From NCBI GenBank assembly GCA_905331475.1, contig CAJNYU010001081.1, positions 143,598-207,597 on the forward strand: a stretch of DNA of 64,000 bases. Direction: 5' to 3'. Each line of letters begins with the position of its first letter. Within the stretch, counting starts at the first letter, position 1. Below the pieces are notes generated by a model. The model was not told the origin of the DNA. It worked only from the letters and a program-made list of their open reading frames with translations, and searched no databases. Shown piece by piece: positions 11,535 through 22,092 of this stretch. Origin of the DNA: Rotaria socialis. Taxonomy: Eukaryota; Rotifera; Eurotatoria; Philodinida; Philodinidae. Both the position numbers and the translations under genes were made by a program.

Positions 11535-12083
11535 TTGCCGATTGAATCAGTTTTATTTAAAAGGAACACATAGATACTTGAAGGCTAAATATTGTTGCGT
11601 TTTCATGAAAAAGTCAATCTCATGTCTCACTCAATGGTGCTATTTGTGTTGAAATAAAAATAACGAAAACGAAATTAAAAGTTCCTTGTTCTATCCTTCA
11701 AATAGAAAAGGACAGAGGTATTGTTTTGATCCGTATGATTGATCGAATATAGTGCCTTTGTTCAATATTGATGATCAAATTACACGCGCGCACACTCAGT
11801 CAATGAATATTTGCTGTATGTTCATGTTATTTCCAAGGCCTTAACGTGTAAATTTAATAGTGAAGATGACTACTTTTGTTTTGTACGAATGACGAGACAG
11901 ACAACGTGATCAAATGACCTCAGTCGCTACGTCATCATATCTGCGTGAAGAATTTTCGAAATTTGAGAAGTGAAAAAGAAAAGAAGAAGAACGGTCAATA
12001 AGTTGAAAATGTCAGTTTGCCATCTCGCCTTGTTCTCGATTGCATTCGTTATTTATCGCACTGAGACACAAGTTTCAATCACC
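11364..12083. other. Divergent promoter region with (GT)n tract
   Basis: Spacer between two genes transcribed away from each other: the minus gene starting at 11363 and the plus EGF gene starting at 12084. It must hold both promoters. It includes a (GT)n run at 11504-11531 and AT-rich sequence; no specific binding sites were assigned. Confidence 0.55.
11504..11531. repeat. (GT)n microsatellite
   Basis: About 14 TG units read directly. Alternating purine-pyrimidine tracts like this can adopt Z-DNA, but no function is implied. Confidence 0.9.
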
Positions 12084-14192
12084 ATGATTGCATGCGTCAT
12101 TTATTTTGCTATCTTACATCTAGTTTACAGTCAAGGTAACTAGGAGATAATTAAATATATAGATATTGAATCATATTATCATAGATATTTGCAATTCTGT
12201 TAATTGTGGTTCGGGCGCTTGTATATTAACACAAAATCCTTCATTACCATATTATTGTCGATGTTCAAGTGGTGCCAATACGATGTTGCCATGTCCATTC
12301 GAAAGTTTGTTGAGTTAGTTTTATTCTTATATAGAATCTCTGTTTCTTTTCCGAATAGGTCCATGTGCAAGAAATCCTTGTGGACTAGGTGAATGTGAAA
12401 TAGTGCCAAGTTTAATTCATGGATATCTTTGTCGATGTCCTGGAAATGTCATTTCATTAGCACATTGCAATGGTAATTAATTGTTTTGATGATATGAAAT
12501 TTTCTTCTCTATATACACCTATATATTTAGCTACTCGTAGTGGTTGCTATTCAAATCCTTGCATCAATGGTATATGTATTGAAGGTTTAGCAAGTTTCTA
12601 TTGTAGTTGTTTACCGACATGGACTGGAAAGTTATGCAGCGGTATTGTTAAAAGGCAAAATATATAAATGTTTGTTTTATTTTGCGTGCTATTTGTAGAT
12701 AAAATCGTATCGGCTTGCTCGAAGAATCCATGTAGTCCAGGCAAATGTTTTCAACTTGATGATCGAAATATACCCTTTGTTTGTTTATGTCCTAATGGGC
12801 AGTTTGGAACATCTTGTTATGGTAATTCTACTGTTTTCCGACGATATTTTATGAGAATCTTTTGATATTTCAGCTTATGGATATCCGTCGTCTACAGCCC
12901 GAATGCTAACAAGTACAACCTCGACTGTTCGATCACCCAATGCATGTAATCCATTGAATTCTGAATCTTGTTTTCATGGTGGAAAATGTTTGCAAACTAC
13001 GCATGGCCATCGATGTATTTGTAAGACAGGTTTTACTGGCAGTTTTTGTGAACTCAGTAAGTTTAGTAATCAAAAAACAAATATATATGTTTGTTTTTAT
13101 GTGTATCTTTATATTTAAGATATTAATGAATGTGAATCGAATCCTTGTAAGTCATTTTTTTCTTTAAAAACTATCAAATTGCTCCGTATGGTATTTTTCG
13201 TGATTAGGCATAAATGACGGAATATGTTATGATCTTGAATCATCTTATGTGTGCTACTGTCCAGATGGCGTTTTTCGTCCGCAATGTTTACCGCGAACTA
13301 ATAGTAATTATTCTTCCCCGTCTCAGTACCATCAGCACTCGTCTAGAACGTATCATTATAAATTAAAAGAAACTTGTAATCGATTGAAATATATCCATGT
13401 CAACAGTTTCCTAATTTTCTAATGCACTCGCGCAGACAATAGTACTTCCTAATTCTCACACTATGCACTATGGCTTAGAAATTCAATTAAAAAAATTCGT
13501 TTATAGTTTTTTCAGTTGCTTCAAGTACTGCTCGAGGATTGATATGTTCATGTCAAAATGGTGGCAAATGCGGATTGCATGGTTCCGAGAAATGTACATG
13601 TCTCAATGGTTTTACTGGTCGATTTTGTGAAAATTTATCAAGTAAGTATAATACCTTTAGCTGTTTTTTCTATTTAAATAAATCCTGTGAACAAAACGAT
13701 GCTATTTGTTGTTCTTCTTCTTCTTCTCCTTCTATGATTATCACAGCAATCGGTGATTGTAGTCGAATTCAATGCTCTAATGGTGGTACTTGTCATGATA
13801 ATCCATCGGATTTAACGTCTTCACCTTCTTGCACATGCAAAAGTGGATACACAGGAAAATATTGTGAAACAGGTATGTACAAATTCTTCATTGAGTGGAC
13901 GAATCAGTTTTTCATTTTTTGAAAGAATATTTCCGATGTCGAGATAACGGTCGATTTGCCGATGTGTATAATTGTGTACAAGGAAAATACTTTGAATGCA
14001 TTCATTATCAACAAAGTTTGATTTACAAGTAGTTTTTAATCAGTTTTTCTTAAGTTTTACGTTTTAGCTTCTGGCCCAAATCCATATGGAATGTTAGTAA
14101 CTCGAACTTGCCCATCATCACTTCGATTCAACACCCAAGCTGATCGATGTGATTATGCACAAAATGTGCAATGTTTTGATCCTCAAATATAA
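12084..14192 (+). CDS. Secreted EGF-repeat protein with CBM14-like chitin-binding C-terminus
   Basis: The ATG at 12084 gives a 17-residue leader (MIACVIYFAILHLVYSQ); an in-frame ATG at 12009 would lengthen it. About eleven small exons, most carrying one six-cysteine EGF-like unit, are joined by 50-70 base introns. Exons near 12185-12310, 12359-12470, 12531-12640, 12700-12822 and 12873-13057 carry the first five units. A tiny exon at about 13120-13150 (INECESNPC) plus 13207-13302 make the sixth. Units at 13516-13640 and 13747-13871 follow, ending TGRFCE and TGKYCE. The last exons (13925-14020 and 14070-14192) read YFRCRDNGRFADVYNCVQGK, then LRFNTQADRCDYAQNVQC, which is the cysteine and aromatic pattern of a peritrophin-A (CBM14) domain. 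The product of roughly 480 residues should be extracellular, combining protein-binding EGF units with a chitin-binding end. INECESNPC resembles the start of a calcium-binding EGF. Partners are unknown. The combination suggests a cuticle, trophi, gut-lining or egg-shell role, which is inference. Confidence 0.85.
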
Positions 14193-16038
14193 AACAAAAT
14201 AGACATGATGACTTTTAATGTGTTTTGTTTTTTTCAAATATTTGTAAAATTTTCTTTTTCCTGCTGTGTGAACTTTTGTTTTTTTATGAATATAAATATA
14301 AAATTTTCATCATTTACGAATCGAGAAATGTCTTCGTCAATTAAAAAAAAGATATGTTTCTGTGAAAGAAAATTATTAAAATGAATGGCGCTTATAGAAC
14401 TTTCCCATGGTGAAAGCTGTCAATCTCACTGCCGAGTGGAAACCATAGGACGATGTATGTGATACTTAGGTCTCTTTCAGTCACCGATATTGCATGTGAT
14501 AAAATGTCAAGTGTGCTTGAATTTTCACTTCGACTGCCTAACCTTGTATGGCATCGTAATTGCAGACGAAGCAAATAGGCGATGGACTCGGTATGCATCC
14601 CAATGACAGAAACTAACGTTTGTGTATGGGTTCTGTAAACAACTATTTTCATTCACGGTAGCGACTTGCAGGCGCAACCAGACTCCAATTCGACTCTGTC
14701 TAGTAAAAAGCTGTCGATACAAATAACATGTTTTTGTCCTAGACAAACTTACGGGATATAGTATTTCACGAATGGTGTGTTCTTATAATGGTATAATATT
14801 TCAATGACTCCAGACTGTTACTCGAACACATGAGAAGGTTATTGATTGGCGACGGTCTTGAACCGTTTGAAAAGTCATCGTCGTCCACTTACTAAACTAA
14901 CGGAACAATAGTTAAAAGCAGCACGAAAAAAAAAATACGTTTGCTCTTGATTGTATTTTATCAGCAGAGTATGTCTCAACGAGAAACAAAGATTCGCTTT
15001 ATTTCAATAGGCATCGTTCCCACTAGTTTTTTTTTATTGCATTTATGTTCTATTTTTCTCTGAAAATTTGAGAAATTCTGAAACATAAAAAATCCTTATC
15101 ATGAGAAATTTTTCAGATGACTCTCAAGCGTTCAAGTTGGAGCATTATTTGTAAGAAAATAGCATTTAACTGTTAATAATTTGATAACCACTCTCGGAAT
15201 ATATTGTTCGGTGGAATTATTGGTACTTTATTCATCTTTATTCAAATAAGAATCGTCTAATAGTGAACTGAATAATGCGCTCTAGCTTTATTAGCCTTTA
15301 CAGTCGGATGTGTATACGAATCGTAATTTTAATTTGAGCAGAAAGGTCTCAAAATAATTCTCGATTCTTATGTATATGAGCAAAGATTCCTACTGTCTCA
15401 ATTACTTCGATAAGCAATTTAGAGTGTCTCAATGTATTTTCAGAGTAGAATAAAAAATGAGAGAAAGAGAGAGAAAACCTGGCTATACTTTAAAATGCAT
15501 TCTATAATTACATATTAACTTATGAATTCGAATTTTGAATTATTTTTCTTTTACCACTTATTCATTCTACTTCACTACATTTCAAAGTATTGTAAATATC
15601 ACGTTTCTCATTATCTCCTATCTCATTCGCTTAATATAAAGCTCATTTCTTCTTCGTCGAGATTCTTCAAGATGCTTTATGATTATGACATTTTTTTCTA
15701 AATTGGCCAGGCAATCAATGAATCCAGCAAAAATACAACATCGAAATGGCGTGCCAGAATTGAAAAGTTATAACAGAAATATCTGTTTTCTCTCGTACCA
15801 TTGACACTAGTCTGAAGTAGACCGGCAATCTAATAGTTCAATGGAGTAGTGTAAGAAGAGACGCAGAAGAAAGAAAGAAAAACTATGTTCTAGTTATTGA
15901 CAGGAATTAGTCGAGAACAGAACGAGAAGAAAAACAGACGGAGTCTGATGGGAAGAAAAAAGAATATGTAGACAGGAAACTCATTCGCCCTGGCAGAAAA
16001 ACAAAGAAAACTTGCTCTTGAATTTGCAGACTTTTGCC
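14193..16038. other. Non-coding spacer between EGF gene and FAM234-like gene
   Basis: Contains the 3' flank of the EGF gene and the promoter of the next gene. Minus-strand frames at 14392-14746 (70-90 codons) show no domain, introns or start context. The region near 15840-15990 is purine-rich (many GAAGA and GAGA motifs) just before the next gene and may be 5' leader. A sequence TTTGCAG just before 16029 is a possible acceptor of a 5' leader intron. Confidence 0.55.
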
Positions 16039-19000
16039 ATGTTCACCGATGGAAACAATACCCAGAATGGCAATCTTCTACAATCTTCAGCAATCAATAA
16101 TGATCAAGGAACTTTACTCGATGATAACGAAGCAACGGTTCAAAATGATTATACATTAGCATATAGGTTTGTTGAAAGCACAATAGAAATTTTTTATCAT
16201 TAGTCAAGAATTTTCCTTTTTCTGTAAAGAAATCGACAATATGATAAACGCCCTCTACGATTTTTCTTATGTTGTACATTTTCAACTGCACTTATATTAG
16301 CGACAGTCATCGTTTTGCTAAGTTCAGTTGTATATCATTCAAATAAAGAAAAAAAGTATGACGAAGATGTTCAAATTGAAGTTTTATGGACAAGTGGTTT
16401 TCCAAAGTTACTAACAGAAACAGCATTTCGTCTTGTTGATTGTAATTCCGACGGTATACTTGATGTTATATTTGGTTTTGGGACCGGTGTTGACACATTA
16501 GGGGACAACCGATTGTTATGTGATCTTTACTTTAACGGAATTCATCCATGTAATGGAGGTGTTAGAGTAAGTGAATTTCGTTTTCAAAAGAAAATATATA
16601 TATGTATTTCTTGTTCTTTAGGCTTTAGATGGCCGAAATGGACAATTGCTATGGAGTTACGATAAATCACATCATGAAGTATTTGCATTGAACTGTCAAC
16701 GAGATATTGATGGAGATCATATTCCTGATTGTGTTACTGGTGGACGAGGAGGTGTAAGTTAGAATTTTTGATTTTTTTAAATTTTTTTTCTTTTTTTAAA
16801 CCATTAGACATTCGAAGCTATTAGTGGAAAAACTGGTTCGTTAATATGGACGTTTGACAACGATGTACGAATAGCAACAATGAACTTTTATACACCCTTA
16901 TATTTAAATAAAGATTTTGATAATGATGGTTTAAATGATCTGATAACAGTACATGGCGGTGATCCAATAAGAAAACCACGTATGTCAATGGGATATAAAG
17001 ATTTTTCTAAATTTTGTCGCTTCGTAGATGATACTGTTCGATTAGCAGGTGAAGTTCTTCTTGTTAGTGCAAAAACTGGAAAATTATTAAATGTATCTAT
17101 TGTTCCTGATAAAATGGAGTCCTATTATTCTCCACAGCTATTACAACGATCAGCCGAGGAAGAATATATTCTTGTTGGTACTGGTGGTGAGGCACACGGT
17201 GGTGGACTTTATGCGCTTGATGTAAAATGTTTTTCTATGCCATGCTCGTCACCGGTACTAGAAGACAAAAACGAATATGCGAATTTAAAAAAAGACTAAA
17301 ACACATTTATTGAATCTCATTTTAGTATATAAAAATAATTAATGATGAATATAAAGGTGTAATGACACCGCCCGTTTTAGTCGATGTCAATAATGATGAT
17401 ATTGAAGATATTATTATCCCACTATATAATTCGACATTGTTTGCGTTCGATGGAAAAACATTTCGACAACTATGGAATAGAACTTTTCCTAGTTCAGAAA
17501 CATATAGGTTTGTTATTCTGTCGGCAAACTACGTTTAACAATTGATAATTTAGTTCGCCTGCAGTTGGATATTTTAATGACGATGATATACCTGATATTA
17601 TGGTTCATTATCAAACCGGACCAGGTTATCCATTATATTATAGTGCACAGGTATATAAGAGTAAAATGTATTTCCTTTCGAATAATGTGGATTTATGCAT
17701 AGACAACTATTCTGAATGGTCTTACGGGTGAACCGATACTTGATAAATCTATTGAACAGACAGTTGGTGCTCAAAGTTCTCCATTAACTAGTTGAGTTTG
17801 TTACGCGTTCACAGTTTGATAATTGTTTTGCTTTTTGTTTAGTAAGTTTTAAGCAACGTGGACATGATATGTTTATTTATTGGATGGGTGAATGTGACGC
17901 CGTCGATAGTAGTAAAGAGAGAAAAATTGATTATGATAAAAGTACTTTTTTTGCTTGCAATTTTTATCCGATAGTTAAGCGATTCGTGTGATTTAGATGC
18001 GCCCAGTGTACTTCTTTCGAAAGCTGATATTTGTAAACTACGGTATCAAACAACAAGTTTTACTGCACTTCATGGTTTGACACAATCTATGAAGCCACCA
18101 GGGATTCTCATTTATAATTCTAGTAATAGGAAGAACAAGATAGACTATTTATTATTCAGAAGGAAACTAAAAATAAAAATAGTATTCTGTTTTTTTTCCT
18201 TCTCAAGATCATTACGTGGCTCTTGAACGAAGTACAACGACACCAAGTTCGATAGATGTCGAAAATTTTCTCCAACAATATCCTGATTATGTATCGATAT
18301 ATAAATCATGGCAACGACTGGATAATTATATGCAGGTAGTAATAAAATTGATGGTTTATTCATTAGAATCTTTTCTATGCACAGAATCAAGACGTACCGG
18401 ATGTAACTCCATCAATACTAGACGATGGCAGTAATGAGGAACCAAGCGAGACCGCCGATTCCGATGAAAATGATAATGAAGTTGATGCTGCATTTCGTTC
18501 AAGTCGAAAAAAATATAAACGACATGTTGGACCGCATGACAACGGTGGATTACAAAGAATTATCTCAACCGGTAATAGAAAAAAATTGAATTCTCTTTTC
18601 ATTATCTATTTTTTCCATTAAAGGTACATTAGCTCCATCATTTGAACTGAATTCTAAATCAACAATTGATTTAATATTTGCGACATATTGGATTCCTTCT
18701 GACACATCGACATTATTAGCTGCTAATGAACGTACATGCATTGAAGACGGTATGGCAAAAGAAGAAGAACGACTCAAATCAATCAGTGGTAAAACAAAAG
18801 AATTGATTTTAGATTTTTCTTTTTTTTCTTTTCTTTTCTAGCTAATTTTTATGGCATGGATCATGATGCATATGAACATTATATAGAAGATTTATGCACA
18901 AATAAAACTCGCCTATATGAAACTGTATTAAAAATTTCTCCGGAAATTATTAGTCAAGTTCAAGCGTCAATGTTAAATCCGTTCCGAAAACAATTCGGAC

Positions 19001-19179
19001 AATTAACTATCTATCGTATTCGACTACATTTCAAGAAAAATCAATGTGAACCCAATAATACAAGAAAATGTCTCTTCAATTTAGATAATAATGATCTTCT
19101 TCCATTTAAACAACAAATTTGGCCGGCTTACATGGGAATCAGTGGAGATTGCCACGCGAATAATAGATTTTCAATTTAG
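16039..19179 (+). CDS. FAM234-like type II membrane protein with FG-GAP-like repeats
   Basis: The ATG at 16039 starts an acidic, Asn-rich cytoplasmic tail (MFTDGNNTQNGN). After the first intron comes RPLRFFLCC and a single hydrophobic span (ALILATVIVLLSSVVY) near residues 55-75, placing the rest outside. The luminal part has repeated Asp-rich turns typical of FG-GAP/beta-propeller folds: VDCNSDGILDVIFGFGTG, RDIDGDHIPDCVTGGRGG, KDFDNDGLNDLITVHGG, VDVNNDDIEDIIIPLYN and FNDDDIPDIMVHYQTG. Each is spaced by strands such as DGRNGQLLWSY and SGKTGSLIWTF. This order matches the FAM234A/B (ITFG3) family. About thirteen exons with short introns run to TAG at 19177-19179. Total is about 800 residues, longer than vertebrate FAM234 (about 550-620), partly because of an acidic insert near 18385-18470. 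The function of the family is not well defined. The open TTG at 16012 is not used, as it lacks an ATG. Confidence 0.85.
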
Positions 19180-19873
19180 TGTGATATTGTTTTAAATGTT
19201 TGTCAATAATAATAATAATAATAATAAAAACACACGGACTTCTATAAATAGAAAGATTTTAAAACACATAGGTTCAATGAGTGTGAAAAAAAGTATCGAA
19301 TAGTTTTTTTGCCCTTTTCACTGACATAGGAGATATTATCATTGGAAAAATCCTGATTTTCTAATTTCAATCTATACTTGATCAAATGAATAGTTAATAC
19401 ACAAGAGATAGACATCTGTGAAAATCTTAAGGCTGTTTTTTGTCTTCCTTCACTTTTTTCCTCCCTCGATTTCTCTATTCTCGTCGTCGTCGATTGTATA
19501 AAAGAGGCAGAGAGTCCACAATAGTTAGAACGAAATATGCGTTCTGCTTATATTTTTTCCTCTTCGACCGTCGAGTGATGTTTGCTTTCTTTTCTCCATC
19601 TTTGCTGCTATTGCACAGTAAGTGTACATGAGTCGTCATTTTCTCTTTTTCCGACTTGCGAACGCATGTGCGCTCTAAGGGTCATGGTAATGCAAAAGCG
19701 AGAGAAGGGTGAGAGCGAGAGAGAAATACGCATATAACCACTTTTTTTTTTTTTATTATACGATCTGCACACACGCGTGCACGTTAAAATGAATTTCGAA
19801 TAAAATTCATACTGATTTATTTCTATTTTCTGTTAGATATAAATACTTCGTTGAAATCTATTGTTGTTAACAA
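19180..19873. other. Spacer with 3' flank and next promoter
   Basis: Holds an (AAT)n tract with a polyadenylation hexamer just after the FAM234-like stop. It then has AT-rich and pyrimidine-rich sequence before the next start codon. A T-run at 19743-19754 is present. Confidence 0.55.
19223..19228 (+). terminator. AATAAA polyadenylation signal of the FAM234-like gene
   Basis: Canonical hexamer about 45 bases after the stop codon, at the end of an (AAT)n run. Confidence 0.5.
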
Positions 19874-20736
19874 ATGGCTACTTCAGTATGTGTTCAATTA
19901 GTTTGAGTTTATTTAATTGCTCATTTTTATTTTATTTTTCTAGTCATCCTCACGAACAAGCAACGCATGTTGTTCATGTGAAGTTGAACTAAAAAAGAAT
20001 GCGCCATATATATTAGCTGGTCTTGGTGTTAGTGGTGGCCTACTTTTATTGGCTAATCGAAATATTCCAGCAATGAGCGTTCCTGTTCTATCATCGGCTG
20101 CTGATCGTGTAGCTTGTAATTTTAATTCTCGATTTTTTAATTAATTTAAAATTAATTTCGTCTTTCTTTAGATGCCCTCCGATGGAGTGGTCTTGAGGTA
20201 ATCGTTCAATTGTTTCAATTTAGTTTTAAACGATTTATTTCTTTTAGGGAATTTCAATGGTTACAGCCGTTTGGTGTGCTATTGGTGTACGTGCTAAATG
20301 TAAGTTGGTTTCAGTTTTCTATTCAGCTCATATTCATAGATTGATTTTCAGATGGTACTGAATCAACAGAAACAGATAGTAATCAACATTTAAAAACTAC
20401 TCAAAGAATGTTAACAAATGCAACTGAATCATTTCTTACATTTACTGCTGCTAAATTGGCTTTAGCTACCGTACTCGAGCCAAATAATCTTCGTCTCATC
20501 CCTGCTCTATCAGGTCTTTTCATTATTGGGTAAGAATTATTCAAAATATTTCATTTAACTTCAATACCGAATTTTCTTCTAGACGCTACTCATTTGATGC
20601 AGCTATCAATCATCCATCACGTACATTTGGTTATACCATCAATGCCGTTGCTACGTTCGCAGCTTATGGCCTCTTTTTGTGGAAACTACTTAAAGGTGGT
20701 CTTCACTCAAATATTCTTCCATTTTCACTTCGCTAA
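19874..20736 (+). CDS. MAPEG/TMEM79-like membrane protein
   Basis: A tiny first exon (ATGGCTACTTCA at 19874) is followed by exons near 19945-20114, 20174-20195, 20249-20299, 20352-20529 and 20582-20736, with TAA at 20734-20736. The product is about 220 residues. A Cys-containing N-terminal part (NACCSCEVELKKN) precedes hydrophobic spans: YILAGLGVSGGLLLLA, GISMVTAVWCAIGVRA, FTAAKLALATVL, LIPALSGLFIIGRYSF and TINAVATFAAYGLFLW. The core TTQRMLTNATESFLTFTAAK, then LIPALSGLFIIGRYSFD, then HPSRTFGYTINA resembles the C-terminal MAPEG-like region of TMEM79 and other MAPEG proteins: an N-x-x-E helix, a PAL-x-x-x-I/V-GR segment and a following HP-x-x-R-x-FG-like turn. MAPEG enzymes act in glutathione and eicosanoid metabolism, whereas TMEM79 concerns secretory vesicles. 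No catalytic claim is made for this one. Confidence 0.75.
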
Positions 20737-22092
20737 AAGCAAGGTGCAATCAAAGAATATAGAAAAAAAATAGACTAAATAATCATTTCCTCTAGTATGT
20801 GTTGTCTCGTAGAGTAATAGTCCTTCATACCATCCACGCTATTAACTGTGTGCATGTAAAGCGATCTGTTTTTGATTGTCCAACAATAAAATATCTCCTA
20901 TCATTTGCATTTGGTTGTTTGTATAACAAAGAGATATAGAGAAAAAAGCTCATGTTCACATTTAAGTATGGCATAAAGAGTGTAGTAAAATTAAGCCTGC
21001 AGCCTATTACATCGAATCTGTACACACTTTTTCAAATATAGATTAAATCGATCGGAATGACAAAAATGAAATCGATCAATTATGATTTTTCATAATGATC
21101 TAAGGTCAAAGTTCAATGTATCGTTTTCTTTTTCGTTCAAAGAATTGATTCTCAAGGTTTGCAGTATGAAAACTAAGAAAAATTTGCCCTTTCTATAATG
21201 ATACTCAATTTTAATAATATTGCACAAAGAGTTGATTACCATGTTTTGTAATGTCAGAGCGTTTTCAAAGCAACATCATTTTTTGTAACTATTCTCGCTA
21301 TGCCAAGATTCAATCATTAACAAGAATTTCTCAACATGAAACAATTTGCTGAGCAATGCTAAACAGTCTGATATGCTATTATTTTCAGTCAATAACTCTC
21401 GCCATCACCATCATTCATACGTGTGATTCTCGAGGAAAGTTCACCGACTGGTTCATTACTATTGAGTGATCAATGCGTACATCAGCTGTATATATCTTTG
21501 AAGAAAACGTATGGGTCTTTGTCATTCGAGCATATCAATTGATATCGTGATTTATCGCAGAAAAAATTTCCGTAGAGAGAAAGGCCCCATTTGTTACCGG
21601 AATGCTCATGAGGGGGACGATGGCATTGAATTTCATACTTCAACGTTTTTGCATTAATAAGCTCCAAACGGAAACCTTTTTCAAGGTGTTCAGAACTAAT
21701 TAGACTCAACATATATAATATACACACTGCGCATACAGTGTCTTATGCACATGAATGAGGAATGTCATTGAACAGAGTAGTCAAAGCTTGAACAGCGGCA
21801 TTGATTCGATTAAAATATTAGCAAAAGAACATATTTTATTTTTAATGGTTTAATTTTCGGGTAAAATCTACACAAATTTGATATAGAGTTCTGATGCGAG
21901 AACAGAAAGTCATATTCGTCTTAAATTTGAGAGTAACTAAATGTTATGTTTTTGAATGACAAATAAAACTCAATTGGTTGAAAATAACCAATTACAGTTA
22001 AAGGCTCGTTGTCAATGGAGTTAGACAACAAAATGGCGATTTAGAAACAGTTGATAGTCAGCAAAAGAAAAAAAAGTTTTTTCTCATCAACA
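20737..22092. other. Non-coding spacer upstream of DRC7
   Basis: Contains a polyadenylation hexamer for the preceding gene, then AT-rich sequence to the DRC7 ATG. A direct-repeat hexamer pair lies at 21103-21115, and an inverted GTTGTC/GACAAC pair lies near 22008-22029. Minus-strand frames at 20825 and 21482 look like chance. Confidence 0.5.
20885..20890 (+). terminator. AATAAA polyadenylation signal of the MAPEG-like gene
   Basis: Canonical hexamer about 150 bases after the stop codon. Confidence 0.4.

Noticed and set aside
14392-14746. Minus-strand frames of 73-86 codons after the EGF gene.
   Set aside because: No recognisable domain, no continuing exons, and two overlapping frames of similar length, which is typical of chance.
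22008-22029. GTTGTC ... GACAAC inverted pair before DRC7, considered as an RFX X-box.
   Set aside because: The 10-base spacing is too long for an X-box (1-3 bases) and the half-sites deviate from consensus.
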